Origin: Clonostachys chloroleuca
Taxonomy: Eukaryota > Ascomycota > Sordariomycetes > Hypocreales > Bionectriaceae
Length of the DNA stretch: 64,000 bases
NCBI GenBank assembly: GCA_037952775.1
Contig: JBANAY010000004.1
Location: 6,572,001-6,636,000, forward strand
Direction: 5' to 3'
Position numbers and translations under genes: made by a program. Below, piece after piece: positions 44,807-55,636 of this stretch (position 1 is the stretch's first letter; each line of letters begins with the position of its first letter). Under the pieces are notes generated by a model. That model did not search any database, was not told the origin of the DNA, and was given only the letters and a program-made list of their open reading frames with translations.

Positions 44807-47800
44807 CCCCCCGTACATAGTGCCCTCGGTATGGGCAGTAGTCTATCGGGTTCCCTGGACAACCTCATTGACAGTTGATAAACATGAGATTATAACCTGG
44901 CTCGAGACCATGAGCGAGAATGGTGCCTCTGAAATCATGGGTATGATCGCCAACTCCGAGGAAGACGATGTGGGAGGCATAAACGTGAAAATGGAGAGAC
45001 GACTACGAAACATCATCGCCAAAGTTCTTGGCCTGTCAGCCGACCAAGTCCTCCTTAGCAGCTCCTTCATCAGTCTCGGGGGTGACTCGATTACCGCGAT
45101 ACATATCACGGCTCGCTGCTACGCCGAGAAAATCGCCGTCAAGACTAAGGATATATTGCGGTGCAAGTCCATAAGTGAAATCGCCGAGCACGCAACGGTC
45201 ATCCGTCAAAAAGAAGGAATGTTGGATGCCAAATCAGCTGGGCTCGGGTCTAGCTCCGACACCTTCGGCCTTACCCCTATTCAAAAGTTATACTTTACTT
45301 CTCTGGCTGGCCATATGCTCCCGCCATATCTGTCTCTGACAGGCTCGAGCCGCTTCAACCAGAGCGTTCTTCTGCGGCTTACGCGGGATATCTCGGTCCA
45401 AGAACTAGCCAATGCGGTACAGGCCATTGTGCGTCAGCACGGCATGTTACGGGCGCGCTTCACACACAGCCAGCTCGAGGGCACCTGGACTCAACGAATC
45501 CTGCCTGCTGCCGACATCCCCCCTGTCCTTCAGCATCATATTTTGGCAAAGTCATCTGACATGGATCCCATCATCGCCGCCAGCCAACGTCGTCTTGACC
45601 CCATCGGTGGCCCCGTCTTTGCCGCAGACTTGTACACCATAGCGTCTGCGGCTTCATCCTCTCACGCATATCCGCAGGAGCAGCAACCACAGCGGCTGTT
45701 ATTCATAGTAGCCCACCACCTGGTAGCTGATTTGGTGTCTTTGAACATCATCCAGCAAGATATAGAGCAGTTTCTTGCTACTGGAAGGCTCCTCAGCACT
45801 GACGGTTGTACTTTCAAGGCCTGGGCAGAGATGCAAGAGCGGTACGTCGCTCAGAACCTTCAGAGCCCCGCGCAGCTGGCCAATCTGTTCCCCGTTTCCA
45901 AAGCCGATCACTCGTACTGGGGAGTCACACTTGATTCAAACGTGTTCGGCGAAACGCTGAGCACCAGCTTTTCTCTGGACATCGGCCCAACTAGAGCCCT
46001 CCTCGGCACCTGCAACGAATGTTTTGGAACCAAGCCCGATGACCTGATCATTGCGGCTTTGTTAGTATCCTTTGCCACCGTCTTTACAGACAGAGACACG
46101 CCTCCAGTCTTTTGCGAGGGACATGGTCGCGACTGTGCCTGGGACAACAGTATAGACCTGACAAGCACCGTAGGCTGGTTCACTGTCCTTTATCCTCTCC
46201 ATGTCAGCCTATCTCTTGACCCGAGAGGTCGTAATCATCATCTTGTAGACGCCATCCGCCGTACGAAAGATGCTCGTGCTCGAATCTCGGGCCACACCTG
46301 GTCGTACTTTACTTCCAGGTTCTCGACAAAGGATGGGCGCGCCGCTTTCAAGAATCATTGGCCAATGGAAATCCTCTTCAACTATGTGGGCGGCCACCAG
46401 AAACAAGAAAGAAATGACGTCCTTCTCGTACCAGTCCCTAGGCATGGTCTCTCACCGTCTCCCAACCACACGCATGACAACATGCTCCACCACACCGCCG
46501 ACGTTGGCACCCAATGCCACAGAATGGCGCTGTTTGACATTCACGTCGATGTAGGCAGCGATGGCAGGGCAACGTTTCATTTCACCTTCAACAAGCGGAC
46601 CCTTTACCAGGATAAGATTCACCTCTGGGTGTCCACATATCGTGAGCTCTTGCTAGAAGCAGTCGATCAACTCACGACCATGTCCCCAGAGCCCACGCTT
46701 AGCAACTTCCCTCTGATGCCTCACCTTACCTATGAGCATATAGACCGGATCAAGTCCGAAATAATGCCAGCCCTCGGCCTCTCACGAATGAGCGACATCG
46801 CTGACATTTATCCCTGCGGGCCAGCACAAAAGGGCATAGTGATCAGCCAAGCACGTTCAACTCGTGTCTATCGTGAATCCTTCCTCTATACTATCTTGTC
46901 GGGCGACTCGGAGCCGATAAATCTGAAGAGGCTCGAGGCGGCTTGGCGGACTGTGGTCTCGCGGCACGATATTTTGCGTACGGTTATCGTAGAGGATACA
47001 CTGGCCACAGGTGAAGGGTACTACCAAGTCGTCCTCCGGCATTGTGATCCTCGGGTTCGGCTCGTCGAGTTCGACGACACCGAACTTGACGGTAGTGATG
47101 TGCCTCTAGCGTTAGAGAAGATGCGCAAGCTCTCAGCCACTTATACCCCTATCACTGCCGATGCGGGCAAGAAGGCCGAGCCGGCTCATACCATACTCTT
47201 CTACCGTGCCGCAACCAGAACCTACATGTATCTCGAAATCAGCCACGCGTTGATGGACGCATCTTCCATGCCTGTCCTCCTCAGCGACATCGCTACAACA
47301 TATCGTGGCAATCGCCTCGGGCTAGCCGATGAGGTGGATCTCCCAAGGTACCGGGATTTCATCGCCCACATTAGAGGCATTCCAATGGAAACCTCTATCG
47401 ACTATTGGATGGCATACCTCGATGGTGTTAAACAATGTCACATTTCTGCCCTGAGAGGAGATAGCGCTGATGCCCTTCATCCTGCTAACAAGCCGGGCGC
47501 TCCGGACACGGGCTCAGTCCCCATTGACCTCATAACCGGGTCCATCTTCGACTTTTGTCTTGCACATGGCTTGACGCCCGCCAGCGTATTCAAGGTGGCT
47601 TGGGCTCTTGTGCTCCATGCTTACACCGGCATGCGCCAAGTATGCTTTGGATTTCTTACTTCCGGTCGCGACGCTCCTATTCAAGGCGTTGAGAACATTA
47701 TGGGCCTCGTTTGCAATATGTTAGTTGTCAGAGTTGGCCTCGATAGAGACAAGACGAGCATTGACCTACTGAAAGACGCTCACGAAAGTTGGGTTGACAG

Positions 47801-48000
47801 TATTGAACATCAGTTTGTCTCTCTCGCAGAATTGCAGCATCAACTTCAGCAAAGGCGGGCTGAGGCCACATCGTCATTCGCATCCAGTCATTCTGAGGCA
47901 TTATTCAACACAGCTCTATCACTTACTGGGAGGAACAGCGGGCCCAAGCTCGGAAACGCTCGGGCTTCTCAGGCCTCTATTGCTTTTGAAGCTCTTGGGG
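44807..48000 (+). CDS. NRPS segment 4: A3 tail-T3-E3-C4
   Basis: It resumes in the A3 C-terminal subdomain (PSVWAVVYRVPWTTSLTVDK). T3 has SLGGDSITAI (45074). E3 has AHHLVADLVS (45712), EGHGRD near 46118, and FNYVGG near 46378, the expected E-domain motifs. C4 starts at YPCGPAQKGI, has SHALMDASS (47242), and ends near EALGG. The frame fails in a G6 run (47997-48002), where one missing G would reconnect it to EYDGTVSIWPTSDNSGFRAA. T3 and E3 look functional in sequence even though A3 does not. Confidence 0.85.
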
Positions 48001-48001
48001 G

Positions 48002-51000
48002 GACGAGAATTCAGAGTATGATGGGACAGTGAGCATTTGGCCCACCTCGGACAACTCAGGCTTCCGCGCCGCGTACACCTACAAACTCTCACACATAACG
48101 AAATCACAAGCAAAGACCCTTGCTGTCACCTATAGCAAAGCCGTCAAGTGCGTTATTGAAATGAGTTCTCGCCGACTGCGTGAGTGGTGCCTGGTTAGTG
48201 AGGATGATGTGAGCGAGGGTATCGAGGATTCTGCCGCCTCGACTACCGCCACAGCTGCTAGTAGCGTTGGAAATGCCCTTGGTTCTAAGACCCACAGTGC
48301 TTGCGTGGATGAGGTTATTTCGGTCTTCGCGGAGAATGCCTCCAACAGACCAGCTGTCTATTCCTGGGATGGACAACTCACATACCGGGAGCTCGAGACC
48401 ATGTCTACTCAACTTGCCCATCATCTCGTGGCAGACTACGGTGTCGGTCCAGAGGTCCTCGTGCCAGTCTGCATGGAGAAGAGTGTCTGGTTCGTTGTCT
48501 CCATTCTGGCTGTTCTGAAGGCGGGCGGTGCCTTTGTGCCAATGGACGCGACCCAGCCGGCTCGATTTCAGACCACGCTCCAGCAGACAAACGCCCACCT
48601 TGTTCTCACGTCGGAGATGCTGAAGGAGCGCATATCTAATCAACCTACCAAACCCGCGGCTATTGTCGTAGATGGGCAGTTCATGCAGAAGCTTCCACAA
48701 GGCTCCTCTCAGTATTCGCATCGTCTACGTAGGGGCCGGCACGCTGGAAATGCGGCGTACGTCATCTTCACGTCAGGCAGCACCGGAATGCCAAAGGGCG
48801 TGGTGATCGAGCACAGAGCTTGGTGCGCCAGTGCCGTGGGATGGATTGAGGGACGCGGTATGAACGCGCAAACGCGCAAACTACAATATGCTTCATACAG
48901 CTTTGACGCTGCCGTCGGTGATGTCTTGGGCACACTTATGGCAGGAGGATGCATCTGCATACCATCCGAGGCAGAGCGCCTAGACAACATCGAGGCAGCC
49001 ATCACAAGAATGCAAGTCAACGTGTTGGATATCCCGCCTTCTGTGCTCGGAATACTGAAACCCGAGAGCGTCGCAAGCGTCCGGACATTGGTCATCGCTG
49101 GAGAGTCTCCGCCTGAGCACGAGATTCGCCGGTGGTGTGGCCGAGTAAGGATGGTCCTGGCCTACGGACCGACCGAATGCTCCATCGAGAGTAGTCTGGT
49201 GACTTGCGAGTCGGACAATCCTCTCAAACCCAGCAATATAGGACTCCCCAAGAAGGTGTGCAGGTACTGGGTGGCTAGTGAAGCTGACCATAATGTGTTA
49301 GTGCCAACGGGTGCTATCGGCGAGCTCTTGATTGAAGGAGTAAGTGAACATTGCGCCGAATTGCATGGCCTGTCGTCTCAGTCCAGTTTCTCAGTTCTAA
49401 CCCGCAGTAGGAAATCCTAGCGCGAGGATACCTCAATGACCCTGCCCGGACGGCCGCTGCTTTCATCATAAACCCTAAGTGGGCCACCAGGGGTGCCAAC
49501 GAGACGCGCAGGATGTACAAGACTGGGGACCTTGTCCAGAGGAACGAAGACGGCTCGTACCGATACGTGGGCCGAAAGGATCGTCAGATCAAGATCCGGG
49601 CCCAGCGAATTGAACTGGGCGAAGTAGAACATCACGTCTACCATGCACTACAGGGGAGGCATATCGTCGCCGCTGAGACAGTCGAGGTGGGCAACAACGT
49701 CAGACTCGTGGCCTTTGTAGCCATTGGCGATGAGCTCGACAACATCACGGGCAAGAATGTTCAACACACGGCTTCTAGGTTCGACAAGAAGTACCAGGTT
49801 CGAGCCACGGTGGCTACCACCGCCCCGAGCTACATGGTTCCCTCTGCGGTCGTCCCCCTGCGCTGTTTCCCCCTTCTTCCATCGCGCAAGATTGACCGAA
49901 ATCACATACGCCATATAGCCGTGAGCTTATTTTCCCGCAAAGTTGACCTTGAGTCATCTGCAGAGGAGGTTTTGGACACATCTAAGCTTCTCCAGCTGAC
50001 AAGCGTTCAGCGGCGGATGCGGGGGCTCTGGGCTGATGTTCTGAACAAGGATGCCGCTGAAATCAATCTGGAGGACAGCTTCCTCGACCAAGGGGGCGAC
50101 TCTATTCTAGCTATCAAACTCGTGAGCATATGTCGGTCTGCCGGACTCGTGCTCTCTGTAGCGGACCTTCTCCGCCATCAAGGCCTCGCAGCCCTGTGCC
50201 AACCATTGGAGGCCTTGGAGGACAGACCCAAGGTTATAGAGCCTTCTCTGCAATGGAAGGTTCACAAACCCCTCACCTCCCTTGGTTCTCTGGCCAGCCC
50301 CGACTTTATCAAGAATATTATTAGTCCTCAAGTTGGCACTAATGCTGAGGGGATCCAAGATATTGTGGAGGCGAGTCCAATGCAGACCAAGTTCATCGAG
50401 AGTAGCTTGTTGAGAGGCCGCGGGAACACCAACTACTTCGCCTTTCACCTCAAGGGCAACGTGGACGAAGCTCGACTCCACAAGGCTTGCCAGGCTCTGG
50501 TTGCGAAGCACCCAATCCTTCGTACCTCTTTCGTGGCCTTTAAACGCCGTCTCTTCCAGGTGGTTTTGCGTTCCCTATCCCCAGAGTTTCATGCCTTTGA
50601 ATGCCCCGAGTCACAACAGAAACAAGTCGCGGCCAGGTGGGTAGAGGCAGACAGGGATGAGCCTGTCAGTCTTGGGCAACCAATTCTGCGCTTCTTGTTC
50701 CTCGGCGGCAAGGGTGAGAGCATGCTAGTGATGCGCCTCTCTCACGCACACTACGACGGTATGTCGTTTCATATTCTTACCGACGACCTCGTAGCAATCT
50801 ACCAAGGCCGAGTCATCCCCGACCGCCCAACGTTTGTTGACTTTGTCCACGCCGCTCGCGAATCCAACGAGCAGTGGCAGGGGGCCGAGTCATACTGGAC
50901 AAAGCTGCTCGCCGGAGCTACTATGACCAACATTCTTAGCCACATGTCTCCGCCATACCTGAGCGCCTGGAGCGAGACTGTTTCCCGAACAGCTTCCAAC

Positions 51001-52092
51001 TCGAAAAAAGGAGTTCACGGATTCACTTTTGTTACTATTTTGGAGGCTGCATGGGCTCTAGTCCTGACGGAACTCTCCTCTTCCACCGATGTCGTTTTTG
51101 GGCACCTTACTGCAGGTCGCAATATGTCTATTGACGGTCTTGACATCGACAAAATCTTGGGGCCATGCGTTAATATTATTCCGATGCGTGTGCGGATTCA
51201 GGGACCTGGCGCAGTGCAAGGAGCACGAACCGTTGATGATCTCCTGCGTCTCATACATGATCAACGGCTCGCGGCCATGCCGTTTGAGACGTTTGGTATG
51301 GACAAGATGGTGGAGCATGCTACCAATTGGTCCCCATGGACGCGCTTCAGCTCTGTAGTGCAATATCAGAACCTAGAGGGCCGACTCGAGGCGCTCGAGG
51401 ACTTTAGCTTTGGCGCCGCCCGTTGCCGCTTGAGTGCCTTCCAGCCACAATATGAGCCAGCCGACATTCTCGTGCTGGCTACACCAAAGCCGGATAGCGG
51501 TGACATTGACATTGTGTTGCAATTCGGTGGCCGAGAGGGGGCTTTATCCCGCGACTTCATGGATCATATTCTCCACCGTCTCCTCGCCAACATCGAGATG
51601 CTGTCCTCAACTCCCTCGCCTAGCGAGCAGCAACTTCCGCTCATCATCCCGCAGTCAGTACCACTCATTCCTCTGCCTGTCCAAGGGAACTCTGCCGATC
51701 GCACAGCTGCGGCGGTGGCGGCCGGGTACTCTTTTGAAAGCATGCCCATGCAGATCAAAGATATGGTCACTCGAGCATGGACGACTATTCTAGAGCCACT
51801 CCCAGACCAACGCGTTCGCACACTCGACAGCAGTTATATAACTGGAGTGACCCCATTCTACGACATCTGGGGTAGCCTCATCGCTGCGGCGCAGTTTGCT
51901 GACTTCTACGCGCACCACAGCGTGGATGTCTCCGTCGAGGATATGGTTGAGCATCCCAGCATGCTTGCGCAGAGCATACTGCTGGCCAAGCAGATGCATG
52001 TTTCCATTCATCCCGGTACACACGCCGTGGTAGATGTTAGAACAATTACGAGGAGAGGAGGAGAGTTGAACACCCAGATACCTAGTATTTAG
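48002..52092 (+). CDS. NRPS segment 5: A4-T4-CT-degenerate T
   Basis: Two exons (48002-49339 and 49411-52092) are joined by a 71 bp intron that splits A4 at LLIEG|EILARGYLND. A4 is canonical in its core: TSGSTGMPKG (48769), SYSFDAAVGD, AYGPTECS, YKTGDLV, SRKIDR. By eye its code is D-A-G-D-V-A-A-I-E. T4 has DQGGDSILAI (50087). The last condensation-like domain has SHAHYDGMSF (50741), fitting the SHxxxDxxS signature of fungal CT domains that release peptides by cyclisation. It ends with a short T-like domain (FYDIWGSLIAAAQFADF near 51857) in which GGDS has become IWGS; the Ser is still present. Confidence 0.85.
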
Positions 52093-53243
52093 CCTCTTCC
52101 CTGCCTTACTTGCTCGTCGCTTGATGGAAGGAAAAGGCCACACGACAGCTACTTCCTTTTTTATTTCGCTTCTTCTTCTTCCCTCTCTTATTTTCTTTTT
52201 GACTTCTGTAGACTTAATTTTCATTTCTCTCGTTCTTGCCCAAACAGGTATTTATTTCGATATAGGAAATATTCTTATCGCCTCGTACGGGGTGAGGCTT
52301 CAAAGCTCCTGGCTAACCCGAATTTGATGTGCCAAGTTTTTTTGCCAGGCACTTGCCAAGGCCCTCGGCGCGCGGTTGCCCCACAAACACTAGGTATCAC
52401 ACAGTAGCGCCAAAATATCATAACAAGGGTCTAATCACTCAACCCCTACTGAATAACAAGCCTACCCTACACTTGGGAGATCTGGTTACGAGCGTATAAT
52501 ATATATCTTTGATACTCGTAGTTAGAGGCTAGCAGGGATTAAGCCTGGATCTATAGATATATAATTTTTTCTATATAGTAAATTAAACGAGCTTTATTAG
52601 TATAAGTACTATAGAGTTTGATAAGCTTGCTGATAAAACTCAACAACTCATCTTTAATATCTAAAGTTCCTATCCTGCGGTTACCATACTCCTACTTGGT
52701 CCTAGCTTTTACCAGCCTTAGTGAAACTAGGCTTAGCTTGCTCTAACCGCGCGGTTGCCCCATAAATATCAGGCTTGGCTGGTTCTAACCGCGCGGTCGA
52801 AAGCTGGACTTTTAATCAAGGGCATACATTTCACTGACAATCGATCTAGGGCAGGGGCGGAATCTATGTAAGTACATCTGAAAATAGTATATTATTTTTT
52901 TTTAGTGCAGCGCAGTACGAGATGGAAGTCACTTTTGGGTTTCCAAGTCGCTGGCCCCGGATAGTTCAGATTCCTGCAAGGTAACATGCATCTGTCTGTC
53001 TTATAAATCAGCATGGGTCGACTGCCCATTACATTAAAAGTTATTGCGCTAGAGCGATAGTCCGGCATTTTGAAAATGTCCGGGAGTCGCGAGATGTCCG
53101 ATGGTGATTCATCAACTAATATTTATGAGGCGGAAATTCCCTTTCTTTTCTACAAGTCTATCTATACAATTCAAAGATTACCGGTCTCCTACGATAGTAA
53201 CATTTCTGATTTTGCTCTTTGTGAAATCCCTCAACGAAAAAAA
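52093..53243. other. AT-rich region with repeated GCGCGG-containing motif
   Basis: The NRPS 3' end is followed by a pyrimidine-rich tract (52130-52220). Between 52400 and 52910 the DNA is AT-rich. Three copies of a motif with the core ACCGCGCGGT/GCGCGCGGT stand out at about 52368, 52746 and 52786. They look like ends of mutated transposons. A 58-codon in-frame extension (53070-53243) lies upstream of the SDR start; it is probably 5' UTR. Confidence 0.45.
52368..52800. repeat. dispersed GCGCGGTTGCCCC motif, three copies
   Basis: Copies: CGCGCGGTTGCCCCACAAAC from about 52369, CCGCGCGGTTGCCCCATAAA from about 52748, and AACCGCGCGGTCG at about 52787. The last two are preceded by similar flanks (GGCTTAGCTTGCTCTA, GGCTTGGCTGGTTCTA), so they form an imperfect tandem of about 40 bp. 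The core ACCGCGCGGT is palindromic. It may be a transposon terminus or subterminal repeat. Confidence 0.5.
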
Positions 53244-54272
53244 ATGACGGTGGAAGAGAATTTGTGTGTCCTCGAACAGGACCTTGCTGGCAAGAATGCA
53301 GTTGTTACGTGAGCAAACCACCCTGAACAGTGGCAACTAAAGCCGAAATATATCTCTAGACTGCCTTATTCATAAGCACATGTTGACTTCTAATGTGTTA
53401 TTCACAGCGGAGCGTCCCGCGGTATCGGGCGCGCCATAGCCCTCCACCTGGCTATGAGAGGGGCCCGTGTCATTGGCACTTGCTCCTCTGCCGACTCATT
53501 GCACCACTTGGAAACTCTGGAGCAATCGGTGACGAGAACATTTACAGCCGCGGGACTCCAGCCGCCCTCGATATTCGGCATCGCTGCGGATGTCACCTCC
53601 GAGGAAACGCCTGAACTCATCGCCCGAACCGTGGTCGAGCGCTTTGATTCCAAGCTCGACATCCTCGTCAACAATGCAGCATACTACGAGTTCCGCCCGA
53701 TGGGTCAACTAGATGCCGCTCACGTCAACCGGATTCTGTCAGGGAACATTACGGCACTGGTCATATTGATGGACACCTTATACCGGCAAAACATGTTTCA
53801 GCCCGATTCTCGGGTGGTCAACGTGTCAAGTGACACAGCGAAGATGACGAATCTGCCTTTCCCGTAAGTTTTTGACGAAACCCACTCAACTTGTGCAAAA
53901 TCTGGGATGAGATAATCAACTCGAAAACTGACATAGAAATTTAGTGGCATGCTTATCTTCTCCGCCACAAAATGTGCCATGGAGTCGCTCACACGTGCCT
54001 GGGCCGATACACTCGGGCATAATGAATCCAGTCTTGGCACAACGGTCAACTCCTTGTCGGTAGGGGCGACAGCGACTGATGCCATGAAGAACTCTCCACC
54101 AGCGCTTCAAGACATCGCTGAGAAGGTAATCCGCAACAACAAGGCAGAGCTGGGAATCATGGGGCGGGCAGAGGACATTGCCAACGTAGCAGGACTGCTG
54201 ATCAGCAAGAGGGCGGGTTGGGTCACAGGCAGTGTCATCGCTGCGAGCGGCGGTGCCACGAAGATCCTGTAG
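53244..54272 (+). CDS. short-chain dehydrogenase with catalytic Tyr replaced by Phe
   Basis: Exons 53244-53308, 53408-53863 and 53945-54272 give 282 residues in frame. The coenzyme motif is TGASRGIG, split by intron 1 after the Thr. LDILVNNAA follows. The Ser motif is VVNVSSDTAK. The YxxxK position reads FSATK: Lys is kept but Tyr is Phe, right after intron 2. The C-terminal GRAEDIANVAGLLISKRAGW and VTGSVIAASGG are typical of the 3-oxoacyl-reductase/naphthol-reductase type. The start at MTVEENLCVLEQDLAGKNAV was preferred over the 58-codon extension. Without the Tyr, normal hydride transfer should be weak, so it may bind, dehydrate or act otherwise. It lies 1.2 kb downstream of the NRPS. Confidence 0.75.
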
Positions 54273-55078
54273 GAGATATGGGCAAGGAGATTAAAGTGCG
54301 CTTATTTGAACAGATATACTATCTCGGGACCCACTGAGATACCTAAGTGGATTGTTTGTTCTCAAGTAGGATATGATAGCAACCATAGTGCTACGAAACA
54401 TCAGTCTTGTAATTGTGGTATAGCTACAAATCCGGAGTCAATAATAAGATCCAGAAACTTACAATCACTGGATTTAAGCAAATGGTCAAGTCTGATTAAA
54501 CTACTGTCTTTCTACTATAAGGCTTTATTTGCTCTCCGCTCTCTACCGATGGTTGAGTACATATGGAAATACGCGCTAAATCACGGTTGCTGCAATGAGG
54601 TTGGTGAACCACATTCACTTTGCTAACTCGACTTTCACCACCGACAATCAATATCAACCTAAGATCAGGCGAATTCACGCCAAGTGAAGTGATCCTGTTA
54701 GAATCAGTTCAACTCTTACGGTGCCCATTGTTTGGGAACTAATCTCAATCGGGGCTCCAACCTGACTATTGTCTCCTCTGTGCATGCAGGGAAGGAAGGC
54801 CATTGGAAGTCACATTTGAGCCTGCGGGCCTGCATTTCTCACTTGTTCATCGCTCCTTATTTCTCGCATATACACCTTCAGCTTTCAACCACAAAACTCT
54901 TACTCAGCTTAGCATTTCCCAGTACTCTCTCACTGCCTCTAAGCGCCTCGCTCAGCCAACGCTACCCTGAGCGTGTCAGCTCTTCGTATATTCAGCACTT
55001 CCGCCTCGAATCTGACCCACGATAATTCTTCTTTGCATGAGGTACCACCGGTAACGAAAGTAGCATAAGCGGAGAAAA
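54273..55078. other. intergenic, no supported gene
   Basis: This is the 3' flank of the SDR and the promoter of the acetyltransferase-like gene. The frames 54306-54626 and 54732-55025 lack motifs; the second is low-complexity Ser/Leu-rich leader sequence. Confidence 0.5.
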
Positions 55079-55636
55079 ATGAGAACCCTCGTCGGCGCTT
55101 ACCCTTCATGGGCTAAAACGATGACTGCAAGCGCCGACAAGGACTGCGATGTTATTTCCACCTACACTGCTCACTTCGTCGAGCTAGATAAGAAATCCTC
55201 CTACTTCTACGAGCGTATGAATGTCGTCGTATCAGAGATAGCTGAGCTCGTATCCGATCTCCTCGATAGTGGCTGGTGCTTGTGCCCCGAGTACCGAAGT
55301 CGAGGAACCAGTCAGGATGCTACTAGCTGGGATAAAGAGCTTGATAGTGGAGATATCTTCGTTTTTGAGTATGTCAAGGTTGATAAACCCCTTCAGAGAA
55401 AAGGATTGGCTAATAATTTATTCGATAACCTCATCGGCCAGGCGATGAAGGAGAGTCAGTACTTTTCCGCTTTTGTAGTACCTAGTACGCTTGAAAGTGA
55501 GTATAGAGACCATATAGGGCAGGAAAAGGAGAAGGTTGTAGAAGAGCAAGTTTCTATCGCTGTGCAGTTTTAGTATATTCAGGGATTCTGGAGAGTTGGA
55601 GGGTCTAACTGGCTGGCCTTGACTTATTCGATTTAG
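55079..55636 (+). pseudogene. GNAT-like acetyltransferase fragment with in-frame TAG
   Basis: The open frame (MRTLVGAYPSWAKTMTASAD, 164 residues) contains DSGDIFVFEYVKVDKPLQRK followed by GLANNLFDNLI. This resembles the acetyl-CoA-binding R/Q-x-x-G-x-G/A loop and following helix of GNAT enzymes (here QRKGLA). It stops at TAG 55571-55573. The same frame then continues YIQGFWRVGGSNWLALTYSI to 55636, which looks like the family C-terminal strand (FYRSLGFRRVGSS-type). So a nonsense codon probably removed the last strand, and some sequence before it may be missing. Function uncertain. Confidence 0.45.

Larger units (their letters stand above)
34549..52092 (+). pseudogene. tetramodular NRPS, predicted cyclic D-L-D-L tetrapeptide synthetase, four frame breaks
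   Basis: The whole locus has one intron (49340-49410) and would encode about 5,820 residues. Domains in order: C-domain remnant, A1, T1, E1, C2, A2, T2, C3, A3 (degenerate), T3, E3, C4, A4, T4, CT, degenerate T. T1-T4 keep GGDS (near 37070, 41788, 45080, 50093). Condensation His motifs are NHACIDG, HHAVFDEW and SHALMDA. The terminal domain has SHAHYDGMS, the fungal CT cyclisation signature. Epimerases in modules 1 and 3 imply D residues at positions 1 and 3. The frame breaks near 38870, 42870, 44806 and 48000; each is best explained by loss of one or two bases. The organisation resembles, from memory, fungisporin synthetase HcpA and, more loosely, HC-toxin synthetase. Whether it is a dead locus or carries assembly errors is undecided. 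Confidence 0.85.

Noticed and set aside
38860..48010. Introns as the explanation of the four NRPS frame changes
   Set aside because: Domain sequence is continuous with no extra bases at each site, and no GT-AG pair of usable length fits. Only the 49340-49410 intron is real.
38768..49420. Open frames starting at 38768, 42940, 44820 and 48029 as separate, overlapping NRPS genes
   Set aside because: The ATG/TGA-type overlaps are chance. Each boundary falls inside a C or A domain whose sequence continues across it in another frame, so they are pieces of one gene.
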